A stretch of DNA of 64,000 nucleotides from Anaerolineae bacterium. Its GTDB lineage: Bacteria > Chloroflexota > Anaerolineae > Anaerolineales > Villigracilaceae. The translations under genes and the position numbers were made by a program. The stretch covers positions 62,001 through 126,000 of the forward strand of contig JAJPIZ010000038.1 of assembly GCA_021324435.1 (NCBI GenBank), written 5' to 3'. The notes under the pieces were generated by a model. It saw only the letters and a program-made list of their open reading frames with translations, did no database searches and was not told where the DNA came from. This document shows positions 7,659 through 16,343 of the stretch, piece after piece; the stretch's first letter is position 1; every line of letters starts with the position of its first letter.

Positions 7659-8234
7659 ATGATCGCAACTCTGCGCGGCGAAATCACGCAAATCGAAGAC
7701 AACGCCCTCGTGCTCGAAGTCGGCGGCGTGGGACTGCGCGTCTTTGTCCCGGCGCCGCTACGAGGACGGATGAAAACCGGCGAAGCCGTATTTTTGTTCA
7801 CCCACCTCATCGTCCGGGAAGATGCGTTGACGCTTTACGGATTCGAGTCACAGGCCGAGCGCGAGTTGTTCAACATCCTGCTCGGCGTGGATGGAGTCGG
7901 CCCGAAAGTCGCGCTATCAGTTTTATCTTCAATGACATTGGACGCCGTTCAACGTGCAGTTTTCGCCGACGAAACAGATTTGTTCAGCCGCGTGCCCGGC
8001 GTTGGAAAAAAAACCGCGCAGAAGATCGCGCTTCATCTGAAAGATAAACTCAAACCCAGCGATGCGCTGGCGAAGGTCGCGGCCATGTCTGATAAAGACA
8101 GCGAAGTGCTGGCCGCGCTGACCGCCCTCGGATATTCGGTGGTCGAGGGCCAATCTGCGATCCAGTCCATTCCCAAAGACGCGCCCGACGACGTTGAGGA
8201 AAGACTGCGGATCGCGTTGCAGTATTTTCAATAA
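7659..8234 (+). CDS. ruvA: Holliday junction branch migration protein RuvA
   Basis: Binds four-way junctions and loads the RuvB motor. The 191-residue protein has the N-terminal OB fold (MIATLRGEITQIEDNALVLE), paired helix-hairpin-helix motifs (NILLGVDGVGPKVALSVLS and SRVPGVGKKTAQKIALHLK) and the small C-terminal RuvB-binding domain (EVLAALTALGYS). TAAAAT ends 6 nt before the ATG and no Shine-Dalgarno is present, so translation is probably leaderless. It lies in a ruvC-ruvA-proC run. Confidence 0.95.
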   Translation: MIATLRGEITQIEDNALVLEVGGVGLRVFVPAPLRGRMKTGEAVFLFTHLIVREDALTLYGFESQAERELFNILLGVDGVGPKVALSVLSSMTLDAVQRAVFADETDLFSRVPGVGKKTAQKIALHLKDKLKPSDALAKVAAMSDKDSEVLAALTALGYSVVEGQSAIQSIPKDAPDDVEERLRIALQYFQ

Positions 8235-8235
8235 T

Positions 8236-8258
8236 CAGCATTCAGCGATCAAGTATCC
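8236..8258. repeat. Degenerate heptamer repeat after ruvA
   Basis: Read on the minus strand, TACTTGA, TCGCTGA and ATGCTGA follow each other at 7-nt spacing. It belongs to the same ACTGATT-like family found at 9463, 15041, 42385 and 63010. Confidence 0.5.
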
Positions 8259-8287
8259 AGTGGCGGACAAAACATCCGCCACTTTGT
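8259..8287 (+). terminator. Terminator between ruvA and proC
   Basis: Stem AGTGGCGGA/TCCGCCACT followed by TTGTTT. It ends the ruvA transcript. A TATAAT box for proC (8289-8294) begins right behind it. Confidence 0.75.
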
Positions 8288-8309
8288 TTATAATGAAATC
8301 GGAGGCGTC

Positions 8310-9158
8310 ATGTCGAAAAGGAAAATTGCATTCATCGGTCCCGGCGTGATGGCGGAAGCCATGATCGCGGGACTGCTTCGCCAGAAACTTGCCCAGCCCG
8401 AGGACATCACCGCTTCGGGTCCGCGCTCGGAGCGGACCGCGGAACTCCATAAACGATACAACATCCGGGCCAGCACAGATAACGCATCCGCCGCGCATGA
8501 AGCGGACGTGATCGTGCTCTCCGTCAAGCCTCAGCGACTCAGCGAAGTGATGAAAGGTCTCAAAGGCATCCGCGCCGACGCGCTGGTGCTTTCGATTGTG
8601 GCGGGCGCATCCATCAAAAAGATCAGCGCGGGCTTGAAACATAAAGCCATCGTACGCTCCATGCCGAACACGCCGGGACAGATCGGCGAGGGCATCACGG
8701 TCTGGGCGGCATCGCACGAAACGACCGATGAACAACGCAAAACGGCGCGACGAATTCTGAGCGCGCTGGGCGAGGAGGTCTTTGTCGAAGACGAAAGTTA
8801 TCTCGACATGGCCACCGCGCTATCCGGCACCGGTCCCGCGTACGTCTTCCTGTTCACCGAGGCCCTGATAGACGCAGGCGTGCACATGGGATTCCCGCGC
8901 CGCATCGCCGAGCAGCTGGTTTTACAGACCATCAAAGGTTCGGCAGATTTTTACAAGCAGGCCGAGAAACATCCGGCTACGTTGCGGAATCAAGTCACGT
9001 CGCCGGGCGGGACCTCGGCCGAGGCGTTGTATTATCTGGAAAAGGCCGGTTTCCGCACCGCGATTTCGCGCGCCGTGTGGGCCGCATATCAACGCTCGTT
9101 GGAGTTGGGCAAGGAAAAACCCGGGCATATTGATACACACGATGAAGAAGAGAAATGA
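8310..9158 (+). CDS. proC: Pyrroline-5-carboxylate reductase ProC
   Basis: Reduces pyrroline-5-carboxylate to proline with NAD(P)H, the last step of proline synthesis. The N-terminal Rossmann motif IAFIGPGVMAEAM is followed by SVKPQRLSEVM and the conserved dimer region with ALSGTGPAYVFLFTEALIDA. The Shine-Dalgarno GGAGG and a TATAAT box precede the ATG. At 282 residues it is slightly longer than usual owing to an acidic tail. Its stop codon overlaps the ATG of a GNAT remnant (ATGA). Confidence 0.94.
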   Translation: MSKRKIAFIGPGVMAEAMIAGLLRQKLAQPEDITASGPRSERTAELHKRYNIRASTDNASAAHEADVIVLSVKPQRLSEVMKGLKGIRADALVLSIVAGASIKKISAGLKHKAIVRSMPNTPGQIGEGITVWAASHETTDEQRKTARRILSALGEEVFVEDESYLDMATALSGTGPAYVFLFTEALIDAGVHMGFPRRIAEQLVLQTIKGSADFYKQAEKHPATLRNQVTSPGGTSAEALYYLEKAGFRTAISRAVWAAYQRSLELGKEKPGHIDTHDEEEK

Positions 9159-9328
9159 AACCGCCGGAGCGATTTGAAACCGAACGGCTTATCCTGCGCC
9201 AGCCATGCAGGGATGACGCGCCCGCAATCTTGCAGTTGTGAATTGGTCGCTGACACAACCCGATTTATCGTGTGTTTGCAACTTGTGATGTTGAAAATAT
9301 CGCCTCGGCACCCGAATGTCAGCGATAA
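9155..9328 (+). pseudogene. Remnant of a RimJ/RimL-type GNAT acetyltransferase
   Basis: From the ATG overlapping the proC stop, the frame reads MKPPERFETERLILRQP then CRDDAPAILQL, the classic start of a RimJ/RimL-like acetyltransferase, and then hits TGA. In the same frame, after a second stop, it resumes with NPIYRVFATCDVENIASA, which is the family's acetyl-CoA-binding C-terminal part. The roughly 90 residues between are missing. An internal deletion plus stops therefore inactivated an intact gene that was once translationally coupled to proC. The remaining gap to 9482 holds a TATAAT box (9445-9450) and a heptamer repeat. Confidence 0.7.
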
Positions 9329-9462
9329 ACCGCGCGGTAGTTACATGTATGCAATTGTGAAATAGCCCTACCTCGTCCTCCCCAAATCCATGGATTGGGG
9401 GATCGCGCATCAGTCGATGGGTGAGGCAATTCGTTTGCTTGTTTTATAATTCGGGGGCATTC

Positions 9463-9500
9463 AATACTGATTACTGGTCACTATGTCACTGATCACTGTA
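9463..9500. repeat. Heptamer repeat spanning the ABC-F start codon
   Basis: Units TACTGAT, TACTGGT, CACTATG and CACTGAT occur at roughly 7-nt steps. The ATG of the ABC-F gene lies inside the array, and the first codons (MSLITV) are themselves repeat sequence. Confidence 0.55.
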
Positions 9501-11483
9501 AACTCCCTCTCCAAATCCTTCGGCGCGGAAGATTTATTTTCCGGCGTCTCGTTTTCCGTCGCCAAAGGCGCGCGGCTGGCGCTGGTCGGGCCGAACGGCA
9601 TCGGCAAGACCACCCTCCTGCGCATCCTGATCGGCGAGGAAGAACCGTCCTCTGGCACTGTCACGCGCGCAAAGAATCTACGCATTGGCTATCTCTCGCA
9701 GGAAGCAGACTTTGAATTAAAAGGTGTTCTGTGGGACGTGTGCCTTGAGCCGTTCGCAGACCTGATCCGCATGGCTGGGGAACTGGAAAAACTCGAAAGC
9801 GAAATGTCCGATCCCATTAAACGGGAACCGGCTTTGGTCCGGTATGGCGCGCTTCAGCATGAGTTCGAGCGGCGCGGCGGATACGTTTATCAAGTCCGCA
9901 TCGAACAAGTATTGACCGGTCTCGGATTCGACAAATCCGATTTTCATATGTCGCTCGATCATCTCTCCGGCGGACAGCGCACGCGCGCTCATCTGGCGCG
10001 TCTGCTGTTGTCGAATCCAGATTTGCTGTTGCTTGATGAGCCGACCAATCACCTCGACATCAAAGCCGTTGAATGGCTCGAAAGTTATCTCACGCAATGG
10101 GAAGGCGCGGCGGTCATCGTTTCGCACGACCGTTATTTTCTCGACCATGCCTGCAACGCGTTGCTCGAGATGGCCGTGAGCGGCGCGGAATATTATCGCG
10201 GCAATTACAGCGCCTATTTGCAGGAGCGCGAGATTCGCTGGAACCATCGCTTTGAAATTTTCGAAAGCGAAAAAGAAAAGCTCTTGAAAGAAGTTGAATA
10301 CATCAAGAAAAATATTTCGGGGCAAAATACATTGCAGGCCAAGGGCAAACTCAAACGGCTCACGCGCGTCGTGCAAGCCATCGAGCAGGTCGGCATGGAT
10401 GCGGTCACCAGCGCGAACTGGTCGCAGTTGGACGTGGAAACGACGACTTCACCTTTTAGTGTGGATGAGGCCGAGCGACGCGTGCGCGCGCTGAGGCCGC
10501 CCGTCCGCGTCTTGCCGGACCTTCATCTGCATCTGCGTTCGACGGCGCGCTCGGGCGATTTGGTGATTCGCACGCGCAACATTGAAGTGGGTTACCCGGG
10601 CAAACTTCTTTTCCGCGCGCCGGATATCGAATTGCGACGAACGGATTGCGCGGCCCTGATTGGACCTAACGGCGCGGGCAAATCCACTTTTTTGAAAACG
10701 ATCCTCGGTCAAATCGGACCGTTGGCCGGCGAGGTGATTCTGGGAGCGAGTCTACACGTCGGCTATTTCGCGCAAGCTCACGAGGGACTCGATCCTGATA
10801 AAACGGTGCTCGATGAAATCCTCGATGCGTCGCCCGGTATGTTGCCGTATCAGGGACGCGACTATCTCGGCAAATATCTTTTCACCGGCGACGACGCGTT
10901 CAAAAAAGTGTCCATGCTCTCCGGCGGCGAACGCGGACGATTGGCTTTAGCAAAACTTGCGATGCAAGATACAAATTTATTATTGCTCGACGAACCGACG
11001 AACCATCTCGACATCACCTCGCAGGAAGTCTTGCAATCCGTGTTGGACACGTACAAAGGCACGATCCTGTTGGTATCGCACGACCGCTACCTCGTGGACG
11101 CGCTGGCAACGCAAATCTGGGAAATCAACCCGGACGAATCCCAGATGACCGTCTTCAAAGGCACGTATTCGCAGATGAAGGAAGAACGCGAAAAGGAAGC
11201 GGTGCGACTGTCGGCATCTCCAATTCCCGATTCACGAATTTCGGTTCCCGCCAAACGAAAAGCGCAAAACTCAGGAACGAAAGATGAAAGAAGAAAGATT
11301 GCCAAAGTGCAGGAACTCGAGAACGCCATCGCTGAACTCGAGGCGACGCTGTCTAATCTCAGCGCGCAACTTGAGAGTCCGCTTGTGAAACCGGACGAAG
11401 TTGCCATCATCGGAAAAGAATACGAACGGATTCAAAGAGAGATGGATGAGAAGTTAGGTGAATGGGAGAGGATGCAAGAATAA
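9483..11483 (+). CDS. ABC-F family ATPase (Uup-like)
   Basis: A soluble twin-ATPase ABC protein of 666 residues with no membrane domain. ABC-F proteins act on ribosomes (translation factors or antibiotic protection) or, for Uup, influence transposon excision. Cassette 1 has GPNGIGKTT, LSGGQRTRAHLARL and LLLLDEPTNHLD. Cassette 2 has GPNGAGKST, LSGGERGRLALAKL and LLLLDEPTNHLD. The linker with PtIM-like helices is present. The C-terminus is a coiled coil (RKIAKVQELENAIAELEATL) as in Uup. Just before it, codons at 11233-11300 consist of two degenerate heptamer repeats, suggesting recent sequence expansion in a tolerant linker. Confidence 0.9.
   Translation: MSLITVNSLSKSFGAEDLFSGVSFSVAKGARLALVGPNGIGKTTLLRILIGEEEPSSGTVTRAKNLRIGYLSQEADFELKGVLWDVCLEPFADLIRMAGELEKLESEMSDPIKREPALVRYGALQHEFERRGGYVYQVRIEQVLTGLGFDKSDFHMSLDHLSGGQRTRAHLARLLLSNPDLLLLDEPTNHLDIKAVEWLESYLTQWEGAAVIVSHDRYFLDHACNALLEMAVSGAEYYRGNYSAYLQEREIRWNHRFEIFESEKEKLLKEVEYIKKNISGQNTLQAKGKLKRLTRVVQAIEQVGMDAVTSANWSQLDVETTTSPFSVDEAERRVRALRPPVRVLPDLHLHLRSTARSGDLVIRTRNIEVGYPGKLLFRAPDIELRRTDCAALIGPNGAGKSTFLKTILGQIGPLAGEVILGASLHVGYFAQAHEGLDPDKTVLDEILDASPGMLPYQGRDYLGKYLFTGDDAFKKVSMLSGGERGRLALAKLAMQDTNLLLLDEPTNHLDITSQEVLQSVLDTYKGTILLVSHDRYLVDALATQIWEINPDESQMTVFKGTYSQMKEEREKEAVRLSASPIPDSRISVPAKRKAQNSGTKDERRKIAKVQELENAIAELEATLSNLSAQLESPLVKPDEVAIIGKEYERIQREMDEKLGEWERMQE
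11233..11300. repeat. Two heptamer repeats inside the ABC-F linker
   Basis: CCCGATT-CACGAAT-TTCGGTT (7-nt steps) is followed after about 30 nt by GAAAGAT-GAAAGAA-GAAAGAT. Both are translated, as PDSRISVPA and KDERRKIA, between ATPase cassette 2 and the C-terminal coiled coil. Confidence 0.5.
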
Positions 11484-11775
11484 GAGGCCGTTGTGGAATC
11501 TTACGCGCTCAAAATGAAAATTGAATCTATCCCCCCAAAGAATGGATGCAGTAGTAGACGAAAAATTCAAACGTTTTGTATGCGTGTTATTATATGGTGA
11601 TCTAAAGCTTGGCACAGGTAATCTTATAAAACATGATGAACAGTGGAGAAGGAAGGCTATTAGGTCAAGACCTGGCTCGATTTTGGAAAAAAGAAAGAGT
11701 CGAACCTGGGTCACCTTGCGAGCATTGAGGATGCTCAAAGCGGCGGGTTGACGTATCAGAGTATAATGCTCCGAA
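11484..11775. other. Gap with no convincing gene
   Basis: This 292-nt stretch has lower GC than its neighbours. A 76-codon frame (TTG start at 11521) ends at 11751 but has no Shine-Dalgarno and no family resemblance. A TATAAT at 11762-11767, 8 nt before the STAS gene ATG, is the only signal I trust here. Confidence 0.4.
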
Positions 11776-12168
11776 ATGACAGACACTTTGACCATCACCC
11801 AAACTACAGGCCGCGTAATGATTTTCCATCTTGCAGGCAGGCTCGACGCGCAGACTCAAGAATCATTATTGAACGCCGCGCGTCAGGCTCACGAAGCGGG
11901 GGCAAAATTCCTGCTGTTCGATTTGCAAAATCTTGAGATGCTCACCAGCGCCGGACTGGGCGCACTGCACAACATTTACAAACTGTTCACATCTCACGAA
12001 GAAGCTGACGCATGGGAGCGCGCACATTCGGGCGAGGTTTACAAGTCGCCATATTTCAAACTGGCAGGCGCTTCCAGTAATGTTTATTATGTGTTGAGCG
12101 TTGCAGGCTTCCTGCGAAACATTCCAATTTACCCAACTCTAGATGAAGCATTGAAATCATTTTCCTGA
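11776..12168 (+). CDS. STAS-domain anti-sigma factor antagonist-like protein
   Basis: A single-domain protein of 130 residues in the SpoIIAA/RsbV family. Members release sigma factors by binding an anti-sigma kinase and are switched off by phosphorylation of one serine. The phospho-acceptor site appears as NLEMLTSAGLGAL, and the opening GRVMIFHLAGRLDAQT matches the family's first strands. A C-terminal part (about 75-110) is longer than in RsbV. No anti-sigma kinase is adjacent. The ATG sits 8 nt behind TATAAT without a Shine-Dalgarno, so a leaderless mRNA is likely. Confidence 0.85.
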   Translation: MTDTLTITQTTGRVMIFHLAGRLDAQTQESLLNAARQAHEAGAKFLLFDLQNLEMLTSAGLGALHNIYKLFTSHEEADAWERAHSGEVYKSPYFKLAGASSNVYYVLSVAGFLRNIPIYPTLDEALKSFS

Positions 12169-12185
12169 ATGAAACTGGTAATCAA

Positions 12186-12214
12186 AAAAGCCGAGGAAAA
12201 TTCCTCGGCTTTTG
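12186..12214. terminator. Bidirectional terminator
   Basis: Stem AAAGCCGAGGAA/TTCCTCGGCTTT with A and T flanks on either side. It lies between the convergent STAS and CDF genes. Confidence 0.85.
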
Positions 12215-12221
12215 TCTTCAC

Positions 12222-13157
12222 TTAACGGTCGAGAGGAACGTCGTGCATGGAAATTTCGTCTTCGAGCGGTTCCAGGTGAGTCAAGACGTTTGCCGCCCCC
12301 AGCGCTTTGCGAATATCCCGTTCGAAATCTTCGGCCATGTGATGCGCATCGTGAACGGACCACTTGCCCGGCACAAGCATATGCACGGATACAAAGCGCC
12401 GCGCGGCTGCCTGACGTGTCCGAAGGGCATGGAAGTTTACGCCTTTTCTACGATACTTTGCCATTACCGTTTCAATTGACTCCTGATCCTGGCTTGAGAG
12501 CGAAGCATCCATCAGGCCAGCTACAGAGCGCCCCACCAGGTTCACGCCGGTCCAGATAATGTTCAAACTTACCAGGAAAGCCACAATGGGGTCAAGAATG
12601 TTCCAGCCAGTGACCGCGACAATGCCTACGCCTGCAATTACGCCCGCAGACGTCCATACGTCGGTCATTAAATGTTGCGCATCTGCTTCGAGCGTAATCG
12701 AATTATGCCTCCTGCCTGTTGACATCAGGATGCGCGCAACGATGAAATTGATCACGGATGCGGCGATGGATATTGCCAATCCAGCGCCAATTTCCTCCAA
12801 AGGACGGGGATTCAACACACGCTGGATGGCGGCGGCGATGATGCCGCCAGCCGCGAGGAGAATCAAAAGACCTTCGAGACTACTTGAAAAATACTCAGCT
12901 TTTCCATGCCCGTACATATGACTCTCATCAGGTGGACGGGCGGCAATTGTCAGCATCCCCAAAGCCATAGTTGCACCAATCAAGTTGACAATCGACTCAA
13001 CTGCATCCGAGAGCAGGCCAACCGAGCCTGTCAAAAAATAAGCCAGGGACTTCAGAGCGATAGTCAGAACTGCCGCGGCAATCGAGAGCCAGGCAAAGCG
13101 GGCGAGCGATCCATGATTTTTCTTAATTTCCTGATTCTGGGACTTTTTGTTGGACAT
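12222..13157 (-). CDS. Cation diffusion facilitator (CDF) metal transporter
   Basis: Inner-membrane metal/proton antiporter with six predicted helices and a cytoplasmic C-terminal domain (about 215-311). The transport site is unusual compared with CzcD. Helix 2 reads [11 protein letters not shown], so the CzcD His and Asp are replaced by Glu and Asn, while helix 5 keeps His and Asp in [13 protein letters not shown]. The substrate (Zn, Fe, Mn or Co) cannot be told from this. [12 protein letters not shown] is the conserved cytoplasmic loop motif. TATTAT ends 7 nt before the ATG, again suggesting leaderless translation. Confidence 0.88.
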   Translation of the reverse strand: MSNKKSQNQEIKKNHGSLARFAWLSIAAAVLTIALKSLAYFLTGSVGLLSDAVESIVNLIGATMALGMLTIAARPPDESHMYGHGKAEYFSSSLEGLLILLAAGGIIAAAIQRVLNPRPLEEIGAGLAISIAASVINFIVARILMSTGRRHNSITLEADAQHLMTDVWTSAGVIAGVGIVAVTGWNILDPIVAFLVSLNIIWTGVNLVGRSVAGLMDASLSSQDQESIETVMAKYRRKGVNFHALRTRQAAARRFVSVHMLVPGKWSVHDAHHMAEDFERDIRKALGAANVLTHLEPLEDEISMHDVPLDR

Positions 13158-13250
13158 GCTGAGAATAATACTTAGGCCTGCAACACCTGAAAAGGGACGA
13201 ATGTCACAGATTCGATGACGGACTTGAAAGGTGTTTCCTGCCGAGAAATC

Positions 13251-13282
13251 AAAAAGGCGGATACAGATTGTATTCGCCTTTG
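13251..13282 (-). terminator. Terminator of the amine oxidase gene
   Basis: Stem AAAGGCGAATACA/TGTATCCGCCTTT (one mismatch) followed by a T run on the minus strand. Confidence 0.75.
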
Positions 13283-13303
13283 GTTTCGGTGACGAAGTCC
13301 GGG

Positions 13304-14878
13304 CTATTTGTAGTCGCCCAGAATTTCGCCTACGACGCGCTCACCTGATTCAACCGCGCCATTGAGATAGCCTTGAAAATCTATGGAAGTATGCTCGCCT
13401 GCGAAGTGACAATTGCCCTGCCGCTCGCGTTCCATGCCGGAGAACTTTGTGTACTGACCGACTTTCCAATACGAGTATGAACCCTTCGTCCATGGATAGC
13501 CCTGCCAGTAATCAATGAAGGCTTTTCCATTCCACTTGGGCTTGATGCCTGGAAGGACCGGTTCGATTTGTGAAAGAAACTGTTGTGCGCGCGAAGACGG
13601 CGTGCCGGAGCCAAAGCTCGCGCCGATGTTCCCGCCCGTGTAATCCACGAGCAGGCCCGAGGTCCCGGCCTGCGCGCGGGAGACTTCCCATGTATTTTGA
13701 TAGCCGGTGTCCGCATAAGTCTCACCATTGCAACCAAGACTCACCCAATGCCGGTCTACAAACTGGACGTGCATTTTGGAATTGGTGCCCATGCCCAGTT
13801 CATTGATGGCCGTCTTCTTCAAATCCGAAAAACCAGCGCGGCGAAAGTCCACCGAGTCGCGCAGGATTGAGAAAGGCAGAGCCAAAACAACTTTATCGGC
13901 AGTTACATCGCGAACAGATTTGCCGCCCGCAAACGTGACGGTGTATGTGCCGTTGCTGTTAAGCTTGATGGCAACCAATTGTTGGCCGAAGTTGATCTGG
14001 CCGTTCAGCGCCTGCGCCATGCGTTGAGCGATTTGATCGTTGCCGCCGCGCGTATGATACTTTTCATTGGACGGACCAAAGATACGCAGTTGTCCCTGAC
14101 CGGAATAACCGAGCAGATATAACAAGTTGAGCGATGACTGCACATTGGACTCCGCGCCATATTCGATGTTATAGGCCACATCCAATAACTGTCCGAGTTT
14201 GGAATTGATTCCGCCGGGCACGCTCTCGTTGATCCAATCAATGATGGACATATGATCGAGTTCCCAGCCGCGCTGAGTGTAACTGTTATAGAGAGTTGGA
14301 TAAGACGCGGCGGAGACATCGCTGTGGAGTTTCTGCCAGACCTGTTTGAGATCATTCGTGGCCTGGGTGTATGAATAAGCCTGACCATCGAAATAATGGA
14401 ACGGTTCGGTTCCATTGACTTCGGCCTGCGCCAGATTATCGAGGTCCAGTCCCAACTCCTGAGCCAACTGCCGAATCTGCGTGTGTCCCTGGTCAATCAA
14501 TTCACCGCCATGCTCGAAGACTTGTCCATCGTTGAAGAAATTGGTGTTGCTCCAGCAACGGCCACCGACTCGGTCGGAGGCTTCATACAGACTCGCGATA
14601 TAGCCGTTCTGTTTTAGACGATAGGCCGTGGTGAGGCCCGCCAATCCTGCGCCCACAATGACGATGCGCGGCGCGGTCGCGGCCCGAACCGCCTTTGTCA
14701 GCGATGAAAAGGTCAGCGCCGCGGCGGAGGCCAGACCGAGTTTCAAAAAATCGCGTCGGGCAATTTGTGCGTTTCGGCGCTCCTCAATGATCTGATCCGT
14801 TGGGACATTTCGTTGGATAGACTCTTGCGCAATGGAAACCATCTCTTGTACCTGATTGGCGAGCGGGGTGCGGGGCAT
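13304..14878 (-). CDS. Tat-exported FAD-dependent amine oxidase
   Basis: A flavin monoamine oxidase / L-amino-acid oxidase family protein of 524 residues, predicted to act outside the membrane. A 40-residue N-terminal stretch precedes the twin-arginine motif [16 protein letters not shown] and an AxA-type end (KAVRA). Then come the dinucleotide-binding motif [17 protein letters not shown], the VGGRCWS loop, and the C-terminal FAD motif [20 protein letters not shown]. Oxidation of an amine gives an aldehyde or keto acid, ammonia and peroxide. The true substrate is unknown. A GAGGAG Shine-Dalgarno supports the start. Confidence 0.88.
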   Translation of the reverse strand: MPRTPLANQVQEMVSIAQESIQRNVPTDQIIEERRNAQIARRDFLKLGLASAAALTFSSLTKAVRAATAPRIVIVGAGLAGLTTAYRLKQNGYIASLYEASDRVGGRCWSNTNFFNDGQVFEHGGELIDQGHTQIRQLAQELGLDLDNLAQAEVNGTEPFHYFDGQAYSYTQATNDLKQVWQKLHSDVSAASYPTLYNSYTQRGWELDHMSIIDWINESVPGGINSKLGQLLDVAYNIEYGAESNVQSSLNLLYLLGYSGQGQLRIFGPSNEKYHTRGGNDQIAQRMAQALNGQINFGQQLVAIKLNSNGTYTVTFAGGKSVRDVTADKVVLALPFSILRDSVDFRRAGFSDLKKTAINELGMGTNSKMHVQFVDRHWVSLGCNGETYADTGYQNTWEVSRAQAGTSGLLVDYTGGNIGASFGSGTPSSRAQQFLSQIEPVLPGIKPKWNGKAFIDYWQGYPWTKGSYSYWKVGQYTKFSGMERERQGNCHFAGEHTSIDFQGYLNGAVESGERVVGEILGDYK

Positions 14879-15040
14879 ACTTCTTCTCTCCTCTGTTTGT
14901 TTGTCTTTTCAGATAAAGGCGACAAAAATACTATACAAATTCCGCCCATGAATTTCAATCCGAAAACGACAAGCACTTTCACATCCACCTTGTTAAATGA
15001 TTTGGCGGCGTCCCATCTCCGCCGCCAACTGATTCCCGAT

Positions 15041-15060
15041 TACTGGCCACTGAACACTGG

Positions 15061-15062
<2 letters not shown>
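15041..15062. repeat. Heptamer repeat after kbl
   Basis: GATTACTG, GCCACTG and AACACTG follow at 7-nt spacing immediately downstream of the kbl stop codon. Confidence 0.5.
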
Positions 15063-16242
<1,180 letters not shown>

Positions 16243-16313
16243 GGGAACTCCGTGATGAGGGAATGGTGAATCGTATCTTCATTATAGACCGATTGATGTA
16301 AATCAACAAAAAC

Positions 16314-16340
16314 AAGTGTCACTGTTTGCTCGTGACACTT
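16314..16340 (-). terminator. Terminator of the helicase-associated gene
   Basis: Stem AAGTGTCA/TGACACTT followed on the minus strand by GTTTTTG. It separates this gene from kbl. Confidence 0.75.
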
Positions 16341-16343
16341 GCC

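Noticed and set aside
11690-11725. Sequence resembling a tRNA T-arm (GAGTCGAACCTGGG)
   Set aside because: No acceptor stem, D-arm or anticodon arm can be folded around it.
11521-11751. 76-codon frame in a low-GC gap
   Set aside because: TTG start without a Shine-Dalgarno, no promoter at suitable distance, no similarity that I recognise. Listed only as a gap.
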